In this document: one piece after another, positions 28,067 through 34,218 of the stretch | How the letters are laid out: each line of letters starts with the position of its first letter | Position numbering within the stretch: position 1 is the first letter of the stretch | From: Bacteroidia bacterium | Lineage (GTDB): Bacteria; Bacteroidota; Bacteroidia; Flavobacteriales; Flavobacteriaceae | Length of the DNA stretch: 64,000 bases | Assembly: GCA_030430535.1 (NCBI GenBank) | Contig: JAUIKY010000007.1 | Coordinates: forward strand, 1 to 64,000 | Reading direction: 5' to 3' | Position numbers and translations under genes: made by a program | Notes under the pieces: generated by a model | Database searches by the model: none | The model's input: the letters and a program-made list of their open reading frames with translations, nothing else | Told to the model about the DNA's origin: nothing

Positions 28067-29137
28067 ATGAGTACTATAATCCACGATATAGAGGTTTTAA
28101 AGGCTAAAACTTCTAAAATCAGCGAGATAGATTTTGATAATTTGAAATTCGGGCATGTTTTTTCGGATCACATGTTGGAATGCGATTTTAAAAACGGCGA
28201 ATGGCAAGCCCCAAAAGTGGTGCCTTACCAACCTATTACCTTAGATCCTTCTGCCAAGATTTTCCATTATGGGCAGTCGGTTTTTGAAGGAATGAAAGCC
28301 TATAAAGATGCCGATGGAAAAGTCTGGTTATTCCGTCCGTTGGAAAATTTTAAGCGTTTGAATATTTCCTCAAAGCGATTGGCCATTCCAGAATTGCCAG
28401 AGAGCTATTTTATGGATGGTTTAAAAGCTTTGCTGAAGGTAGATGAAGATTGGATTCCTGAAAAGGAGGGGAGTTCGCTTTATATCCGTCCGTTTGTATT
28501 TGCCAGCGGAAACGGATTCCATGCCTCACCGGCCGATGAATATAAATTCATTATTTGTACAGCGCCGTCTGGAGCATATTTTTCGGGTGAAGTAAAAGTA
28601 CTTATTGAAGAAAAATATTCGCGTTCGGCTAATGGTGGTGTAGGTTTTGCCAAAGCAGGCGGAAACTACGCAGGGCAGTTTTACCCCACGCAATTGGCTG
28701 TTGAAAAAGGTTACCAACAGGTGATTTGGACTGATGATACGAGTCACGAATATATCGAGGAAGCCGGAGCAATGAATATTTTTGTTCGTATTAATGATAC
28801 TTTGGTAACCGCTCCAACTAGCGATAGAATTCTTGATGGAATAACAAGAAAGAGTATCATTGAGTTAGCTAAATCGGAAAATATTCCGGTTGAAGTTAGA
28901 AAACTAAGCGTAAAGGAAGTGGTTGAAGCAGCCAAAAACGGTTCTTTAAAAGAGATGTTCGGAGCGGGTACAGCCGCGGTAATCTCACCTATTTCTGGTT
29001 TTGGCTATAAGGATAACGATTACGAATTGCCTAAACTAACTGAAGATTCGTATGCCAGTTTCTTGAAAAAACGCATTACCGATATACAAACCAATAAGGT
29101 TGAAGATCCGTTTGGATGGCGAATGGAAGTAAAGTAA
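28067..29137 (+). CDS. ilvE: Branched-chain amino acid aminotransferase
   Basis: 356 residues, class IV PLP fold of the eukaryote-like BCAT type. The PLP lysine is K196 in FAKAGGNYAG, HYGQSVFEGMKAYK lies near residue 67, and EAGAMNIFV and FGAGTAAVISPI form the cofactor phosphate and substrate sites. It interconverts Leu, Ile and Val with their keto acids. A TAAATTTG box at 28038-28045 lies 21 bases before the ATG. A strong terminator follows. Confidence 0.95.
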   Translation: MSTIIHDIEVLKAKTSKISEIDFDNLKFGHVFSDHMLECDFKNGEWQAPKVVPYQPITLDPSAKIFHYGQSVFEGMKAYKDADGKVWLFRPLENFKRLNISSKRLAIPELPESYFMDGLKALLKVDEDWIPEKEGSSLYIRPFVFASGNGFHASPADEYKFIICTAPSGAYFSGEVKVLIEEKYSRSANGGVGFAKAGGNYAGQFYPTQLAVEKGYQQVIWTDDTSHEYIEEAGAMNIFVRINDTLVTAPTSDRILDGITRKSIIELAKSENIPVEVRKLSVKEVVEAAKNGSLKEMFGAGTAAVISPISGFGYKDNDYELPKLTEDSYASFLKKRITDIQTNKVEDPFGWRMEVK

Positions 29138-29175
29138 CCCATTTCCGATAACATCGGGACCTAACAACGGGAATG

Positions 29176-29214
29176 AAAAAAAAAAGAGAAGCAATACCGC
29201 TTCTCTTTTTTTTT
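29176..29214. terminator. Bidirectional intrinsic terminator after ilvE
   Basis: AGAGAAGC (29185-29192) pairs with GCTTCTCT (29199-29206), flanked by a run of A's before and nine T's after, which extend the stem. It separates ilvE from the convergent MazG-like gene. Confidence 0.88.
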
Positions 29215-29215
29215 C

Positions 29216-29244
29216 GTCATGCCGAACTTGATTCGGCATCACAT
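29216..29244. repeat. Dispersed palindromic repeat, GTCATGCCGAA type
   Basis: A TGCCGAA-CTTG-ATTCGGCA hairpin inside GTCATGCCGAACTTGATTCG. The same module, with small changes, recurs between genes in many Bacteroidetes. Confidence 0.6.
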
Positions 29245-29280
29245 AATTTTTTATAAATCAACAACTGTATAAAATCTGGT

Positions 29281-29667
29281 CTATTTATCCAAAATAGCTT
29301 CAATATTCGGTTTAAAATAATTTGGTCCTTTTAGCACTTTGCCATCCTCACGGTAAATGGGCTCGCCGTTTTCGCCCAACTTACTCATGTTACTGCGCTG
29401 TATTTCCTCAAACACTTCTTCAATTTTGTGTTGCAAACCGTGTTCGATAATGGTACCGCACAAAATGTAGAGCATATCGCCCAGGGCATCGGCTACTTCA
29501 ACCAAATCGTTGTTGTTGGCCGCCTCCAAATATTCTTCGTTCTCTTCGCGCATCAGTTTGTAGCGCAATAGGTTTTTTTCCGTTCCTAAATCGGCTTTTG
29601 GGGTTTCGCGGTGCCCGATTTTAAATGCTGTGTGAAATGCCTTTACGGCTTCTATTTTGTTTTTCAT
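29281..29667 (-). CDS. MazG-like / phosphoribosyl-ATP pyrophosphohydrolase-like protein
   Basis: 128 residues of the all-alpha NTP pyrophosphatase superfamily. The metal-binding pattern is visible as REENEEYLEA (residues about 40-49) and VEVADALGDMLYI (56-68), matching the EXXE...EXXD arrangement. The C-terminal GEPIYREDGKVLKGPNYFKPNI tail is typical of the group that follows HisE/MazG-like proteins in Bacteroidetes. It would hydrolyse a nucleoside triphosphate; the substrate is not clear. Confidence 0.85.
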   Translation of the reverse strand: MKNKIEAVKAFHTAFKIGHRETPKADLGTEKNLLRYKLMREENEEYLEAANNNDLVEVADALGDMLYILCGTIIEHGLQHKIEEVFEEIQRSNMSKLGENGEPIYREDGKVLKGPNYFKPNIEAILDK

Positions 29668-29690
29668 CTATTGCTAATTCATTAAATTTG
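29657..29690 (+). promoter_or_regulatory. Possible promoter for the 61-residue membrane protein
   Basis: TTG (29657-29659), 23 bases, TAAATTTG (29683-29690), with the ATG 15 bases downstream. The spacing is at the upper limit of the Bacteroidetes consensus. Confidence 0.4.
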
Positions 29691-29705
29691 CATAAAAATA
29701 ACTAT

Positions 29706-29891
29706 ATGTTCAGTAAAGGTCAAATTGTTTTCGGCGTTTTATTTTTTATTGTTTTCGCCATCATCATAGCCTACACGTATCGCAAGGATTTAAAGCTCCA
29801 CAAAAAGTTTTATGCCGGTAGCGTTTGGATTCTTATCGCCTTTATTGCTTTTATTCTTTTTATTTCGGCTATCAAGTTTTTATTTAAATAG
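29706..29891 (+). CDS. Small two-helix membrane protein, 61 aa
   Basis: The ATG at 29706 gives 61 residues; longer forms run into the opposite gene and are unlikely. There are two hydrophobic helices, IVFGVLFFIVFAIIIAYTY and WILIAFIAFILFISAIKFLF, separated by a basic loop RKDLKLHKKF. I do not recognise a named family, though similar small proteins are common in Flavobacteriaceae. It is divergent from the MazG-like gene. Confidence 0.7.
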   Translation: MFSKGQIVFGVLFFIVFAIIIAYTYRKDLKLHKKFYAGSVWILIAFIAFILFISAIKFLFK

Positions 29892-30055
29892 TTTAGCTTT
29901 TTTGAATCTAAATTTTCGAATCAGCTAAAAACCTTTGGGGGCTAACACTTTTCTGAGGAAATGAGCGTTTGGTTTTATGGAATGAAAAATATTTTCATTT
30001 CCCACGCAACCTTTTTAAAAAGCTTGCATCTAGTAAGTACTAAACCGAACTAAAG

Positions 30056-30142
30056 ATGAAACTATTACTCATACTCAGCATTCTTATAGTCATTAATATT
30101 TTATTATTGGTGTTTAGTGTCAATAAAAAAACAGAACCTTGA
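30056..30142 (+). CDS. Possible 28-residue single-helix membrane peptide
   Basis: ATG at 30056 with AAAG just before it opens a 28-codon frame: MKLL, a long hydrophobic helix, then the basic end SVNKKTEP. The composition is that of a real membrane peptide, but this is too short for statistics. Its last codons overlap the terminator hairpin of the opposite gene. Confidence 0.35.
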   Translation: MKLLLILSILIVINILLLVFSVNKKTEP

Positions 30143-30156
30143 ATTAGATTCTGTTT
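30125..30156 (-). terminator. Terminator for the 242-residue secreted protein gene
   Basis: AAACAGAA (30129-30136) pairs with TTCTGTTT (30149-30156). Read on the minus strand the stem ends in a run of seven or more T's, 32 bases after the stop of the minus-strand gene. Confidence 0.65.
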
Positions 30157-30187
30157 CCGTTTATAAATCCTTTTAGAAAATTGAAAT

Positions 30188-30916
30188 TTACTTTGTTCTG
30201 CAAGAAGCCAAGGTGCTTAGATAGCTTTTGGTTAACTTTTCTAAATCATTCAGATAACGGTTTTTAATTTCAGGAATGCTTTTCTGTTTAAGGTCGGTTT
30301 CTTTATCATCATAACTCAGCAAACTATGCTTACAATCACAAACTTGTAAAGTGCTGTTGAAGGTTTTTATGTTTGAAGCAATAATCCCTTGGTAGTGTTT
30401 AATTGTTTTTTCTTTTTCAAGGGCGACCGACTTTAATTTCTGTTCGGCCAATTTCTGTTTCAATTCTTTTTCCTTTTGCTTAAGGGCCAATTGCTGTGCT
30501 TCAAGTTGCTTTTGTTCAAGCTCCAACGTTGTCAATTCTTTATTTTTCCCGGACGAAGCCGTGAATTTATCAAGTTCAACAATACTCTCTTTGGCAATTT
30601 CTCGGGCGCGTTTTACAAAAAAACGGCCATCTTCATAACTTTCAACAGTTTCTACCATAGCCAGTTGGTCAATACCCTTTTTGGCTAAATCAAGAGCTGT
30701 TGTGCAGCCACATTCGGCAAGGTTTTTCTTTGAAAGTTTAAACGATTCCAACGAACGGTTGGCATAATATTTTAAATGGCTAATGTTATTGGTTTCATAT
30801 GAATCCTTAACGTGCGAATAGGCATTTACCAAGTAACCACTGGCCTCGTCGCAATTGGTTTGGCCATGGGCAATAATTGATGCTATGAAAAAGAATAGAA
30901 TATAGAAATATTTCAT
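30188..30916 (-). CDS. Secreted coiled-coil hypothetical protein
   Basis: 242 residues with a signal peptide ending AHGQ. I do not recognise a named family. The middle (residues about 125-175) is a charged coiled coil rich in Lys, Glu and Gln, with repeats such as LEQKQLEAQQLALKQKEKEL. Cysteines come in the N-terminal region (NCDEA, CGC) and in CDC near residue 190, so the ends may be joined by disulfides. It is divergent from ppk2 and ends at a hairpin terminator. Confidence 0.8.
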   Translation of the reverse strand: MKYFYILFFFIASIIAHGQTNCDEASGYLVNAYSHVKDSYETNNISHLKYYANRSLESFKLSKKNLAECGCTTALDLAKKGIDQLAMVETVESYEDGRFFVKRAREIAKESIVELDKFTASSGKNKELTTLELEQKQLEAQQLALKQKEKELKQKLAEQKLKSVALEKEKTIKHYQGIIASNIKTFNSTLQVCDCKHSLLSYDDKETDLKQKSIPEIKNRYLNDLEKLTKSYLSTLASCRTK

Positions 30917-31089
30917 GATTTGGGGTTGGTTATATAGATAGGCGAAGCGAAAGTATGAAAATATGTATAAACCCCTGTGCCGTTTATCGAAATTACAACA
31001 TTCAGCAAATCAATGAGAATGAAATTGGGCTTTTACTGTCCATAGTCCGATACATTTTTTATATTTAAGCTCCGCATAAAACCTAAAGC

Positions 31090-31941
31090 ATGGATAAATA
31101 TAAAGTGACTTCACCCATATCATTAAAAAATACCGAAACAAAAGTAGAAATTCACGACGCCAAAAAGAAGCTTAAATCGATACGGAAAAAATTGGGCGAT
31201 TGGCAAAATACCATGTATGCGCACGATAAATATGCCGTTTTGGTATGCTTACAAGGGATGGATACCGCTGGAAAGGATAGCTTAATTCGTGAGGTCTTTA
31301 AAGATTTTAATGCACGCGGTGTGATGGTACACAGTTTTAAAGTGCCCACCGAAAAGGAACTGGGGCACGATTACCTTTGGCGTCACTATTTAGCGTTGCC
31401 CGAACGGGGTAAATTTGGAGTGTTTAATCGAACGCACTACGAAAACGTTCTGGTAACACGCGTACACCCCGAATACATTTTGGGTGAAAAAATCCCTAGC
31501 GTCAATTCGGTTGAAGATATAGATGATACTTTTTGGGAAAAACGCTTCGAGCAGATTAATAATTTTGAAAAACACTTGGCCGATAACGGAACTATCATTT
31601 TTAAATTCTTTTTAAACATATCTAAAGAAGAACAAAAAAACCGATTGTTACGCCGGTTGAATAAGCCCGAAAAAAACTGGAAGTTTTCGCCCGGCGACCT
31701 AGAAGAACGTGAACTTTGGGACCAATACCAACATTGTTACGAAGCGGCCATTAATAAAACCTCTAAACCGCATGCGCCATGGTACACCATTCCGGCCGAT
31801 GATAAACCAACCGCACGGTATCTGGTAGCCAAGACCTTATACGATACCTTGAGTGCCTATGCCGATATTAAAGAACCAGAATTGGACGACGATATTAAGG
31901 CCAATATTGAAGCTTATAAAACACAATTGCAAAACGAGTAG
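31090..31941 (+). CDS. Polyphosphate kinase 2 family phosphotransferase
   Basis: 283 residues, the single-domain PPK2 form. Walker A is LQGMDTAGKDSLIREV (about residues 55-70), the lid and Walker B region follow as HDYLWRHYLALPERGKFGVF and NRTHYENVLVTRVHPE, and the C-terminal part has RLLRRLNKPEKNWKFSPGD. Such enzymes move phosphate between polyphosphate and nucleotides; the short form often works on AMP or ADP, but the class cannot be fixed by eye. It is preceded by 173 bases of non-coding DNA. Confidence 0.93.
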   Translation: MDKYKVTSPISLKNTETKVEIHDAKKKLKSIRKKLGDWQNTMYAHDKYAVLVCLQGMDTAGKDSLIREVFKDFNARGVMVHSFKVPTEKELGHDYLWRHYLALPERGKFGVFNRTHYENVLVTRVHPEYILGEKIPSVNSVEDIDDTFWEKRFEQINNFEKHLADNGTIIFKFFLNISKEEQKNRLLRRLNKPEKNWKFSPGDLEERELWDQYQHCYEAAINKTSKPHAPWYTIPADDKPTARYLVAKTLYDTLSAYADIKEPELDDDIKANIEAYKTQLQNE

Positions 31942-31944
31942 TAT

Positions 31945-32020
31945 TTGGGCGTTTTAACGCGCTTTCCGCTATATCTTTTTTTCGTGCCTCAAAAAAAGGA
32001 TGCCGCTGCAATCGCTAACG
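31945..32020. repeat. Intergenic repeat element with GGATGCCGCT core
   Basis: The gap between ppk2 and the convergent M48 gene is filled by GGGCGTTTTAACGCGCTTTC followed by AAAAAGGATGCCGCT (31993-32007). The latter 15 bases recur exactly at 39253-39267. The layout resembles the larger dispersed flavobacterial element that starts with GGGCGTT. Confidence 0.5.
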
Positions 32021-32026
32021 CAGAAC

Positions 32027-33259
32027 TTACTTTCTTAAATTCCTAATCCGTTGCAATAAAGTAGGGTGGGAGTAGTGCATAAACACATAAGCCGGATGCG
32101 GCGTTAAATTGCTCAAACTGTTTTTGCTCAGTTTTTTTAAAGAAGTAATTAGTGGTTCCCCTTTATAAGTGTTTTTGGCATAATCGTCAGCTTCGTATTC
32201 AAATTTTCTTGAAAACCAATTCATGGTCAATCCGGTAATTTCAGAAATAGGGGCATATAGCATACCAAAAGCCACCAAGCCAATGTGGAAACTAGGAATG
32301 TCAACCCCCAAAGCGTTTGATAGCAACGGACTAGAAATAAACAACGACAACACATAAAGCATCACGCCAGTGGTTAACACCGAAACAACCAAATTGAAAA
32401 TAATGTGTTTCTTTTTGTAATGCCCTACTTCGTGCGCCAAAACAGCCACGATTTCTTCATCTTCTAAATCATTAATCAATGTATCGTAAAGCGTTACCCG
32501 TTTTTCGCTTCCAAATCCTGAAAAATAGGCGTTCGCTTTTGTACTGCGCTTCGAGCCGTCAATTACAAAAATCTTATCGAGCTTAAAGCCCACCGTTTGG
32601 GCATAAGCCGAAATTTTATCACGTAATGTGCCTTCCTCCAAAGGAGTTTGTTTGTTGAACAGCGGTACAATCAATTTAGAATAAAACATATTCATAAACA
32701 CCGAAAAAACGGTAATTAAGCCCCAGGCATAAAGCCAAAACTGGTTGCCCGAAAATTGATAAAACCAGACCACCAAGGCCAAAATGCCACCGCCTATAAC
32801 GGCCATCATCAGCCAACCTTTTATTTTATCCAGAATAAAGGTTTTTAAGGTTGTTTTGTTGAATCCAAATTTTTCTTCAATTACAAAAGTGCTGTAATAC
32901 GAAAATGGCGTAGTTAAAATATCGCTCCCAATCATGATAATTCCGAAGAAAATCAAGGCAACAACGATAGGGTGGCTACTGTAGCTTCGGGCAATGTTAT
33001 CTACCCATTCAAAACCATCAAAAATTAGAAATGCTAGCGTTAACACCACCGAAAATGTTGAAGTAATCAATCCGAATCTATATTTGGTCGCTTTATAGTT
33101 TTGCGATTTTTGGTATTCGTCCTCATCATAAACATCCTTAACTTCTTCCGGAAATGTGTCGTTAAAATGTTTAGCGTTTAAGGCATCCAAAATTTTATCG
33201 ACAATAAAATTGATAATAATGATGGCTATAATGATGTAAAAAAGTGTATTTGCAGTCAT
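32027..33259 (-). CDS. M48 family metalloprotease, Ste24/CAAX protease type
   Basis: 410 residues with about seven hydrophobic segments. The zinc motif HEVGH is at 276-280, the third ligand glutamate probably lies in FEYEADDYA further on, and the NAYFSGFGSEKRVTLYDTL stretch before the motif is diagnostic of Ste24. In bacteria this membrane protease may take part in envelope protein quality control. It is transcribed toward ppk2, with a repeat element between. Confidence 0.94.
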   Translation of the reverse strand: MTANTLFYIIIAIIIINFIVDKILDALNAKHFNDTFPEEVKDVYDEDEYQKSQNYKATKYRFGLITSTFSVVLTLAFLIFDGFEWVDNIARSYSSHPIVVALIFFGIIMIGSDILTTPFSYYSTFVIEEKFGFNKTTLKTFILDKIKGWLMMAVIGGGILALVVWFYQFSGNQFWLYAWGLITVFSVFMNMFYSKLIVPLFNKQTPLEEGTLRDKISAYAQTVGFKLDKIFVIDGSKRSTKANAYFSGFGSEKRVTLYDTLINDLEDEEIVAVLAHEVGHYKKKHIIFNLVVSVLTTGVMLYVLSLFISSPLLSNALGVDIPSFHIGLVAFGMLYAPISEITGLTMNWFSRKFEYEADDYAKNTYKGEPLITSLKKLSKNSLSNLTPHPAYVFMHYSHPTLLQRIRNLRK

Positions 33260-33273
33260 GTTTCTTGTTTGCT

Positions 33274-33375
33274 GTCATTGCGAGGAGTCCCGGCATTTTC
33301 GGGGCGACGCGGTAACCTGTTTAATGTTCTACTTAATTAGAGAGATTGCTTCAGTCGTTCCTTCTTCGCAATGAC
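33274..33375. repeat. Fold-back repeat element, GTCATTGCGAGGAG type
   Basis: The 102-base element opens with GTCATTGCGA (33274-33283) and closes with its exact inverse TCGCAATGAC (33366-33375), with the internal GAGATTGCTTCAGTCG. The pattern, a GTCATTGCGAGGAG...GATTGCTTC...CGCAATGAC fold-back, is a dispersed element known from several bacterial phyla. It fills the gap between an M48 gene and an RNA methyltransferase gene. Confidence 0.7.
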
Positions 33376-33379
33376 GAAT

Positions 33380-34180
33380 CTATTTGAATTTCCGTTGTCT
33401 TTTAGCCTCAAAAATAAGAATTCCAGCAGCAACCGATACATTCATGGAGTCTATTTCGCCCTGCATCGGGATAATGATGTTTTGGGTGGAATGTTTTAGC
33501 CAGTCAGCACTAAGTCCTGTAGCCTCGGTACCCACTACAATGGCCGTTGGTTTGGTGAAATCTTGCGTATGGTAATCCGTCGAAGCTTGTAGGGCAGCAC
33601 AGTAAATATTAATGCTTTCTTGCTTTAAAAAACCGATAATTTCTTCCGTGGTGCCTGTGGCTATTTGGTTGGTAAACACACAGCCTACACTCGAGCGGAT
33701 AATATTGGGATTGTACAAATCGGTTTTTGGGTTGGCAATAATTACGGCATCGGCTTTTGCAGCATCGGCAGTGCGTAACAACGCACCGATATTTCCAGGT
33801 TTTTCGGGGGCTTCGGCCACAAGAACCAATGGGTTTCCAGTATTGAAAACTAAATTTTTAACCTCATGGGATTTACTTTTGGCAACGGCCAAAATACCTT
33901 CGGTAGTACCACGGTGCGCCAATTTTTGATAGACTTCTTTTGAAATTTGAATGGTATCCGTTGGCTCATTAATTAATTTTTCCAATTGTTCTGTTGAAAA
34001 CAACTCCGAACAAAACAACACGGTTTCCAACGCATAACCACCCTTAATGGCTAATTTGATTTCACGTAGGCCTTCAATTAAAAATGTGCCCGATTTTTTG
34101 CGTTCGCGCGACTTGTCTTTTAATTGAACCAGTTGTCGAATAATTGGGTTTTGTGCGCTAGAAATAAATTTTGTAGTCAA
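33380..34180 (-). CDS. TrmH/RlmB-type RNA 2'-O-methyltransferase
   Basis: 266 residues, with an N-terminal substrate-binding domain (RERKKSGTFLIEGLREIK, typical of the RlmB/TsnR group) and a SPOUT domain with NIGALLRTADAAKADAVI, IVVGTEATGLS and SMNVSVAAGILIFEAKRQ. It probably methylates a 23S rRNA ribose; the site is not determined. Translation starts at TTG (34180). It is the third SpoU enzyme in the window and is divergent from the T9SS protein gene. Confidence 0.93.
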   Translation of the reverse strand: MTTKFISSAQNPIIRQLVQLKDKSRERKKSGTFLIEGLREIKLAIKGGYALETVLFCSELFSTEQLEKLINEPTDTIQISKEVYQKLAHRGTTEGILAVAKSKSHEVKNLVFNTGNPLVLVAEAPEKPGNIGALLRTADAAKADAVIIANPKTDLYNPNIIRSSVGCVFTNQIATGTTEEIIGFLKQESINIYCAALQASTDYHTQDFTKPTAIVVGTEATGLSADWLKHSTQNIIIPMQGEIDSMNVSVAAGILIFEAKRQRKFK

Positions 34181-34218
34181 TTATTTACTATGTTTGATTC
34201 CGCAAATTTACTATAATT

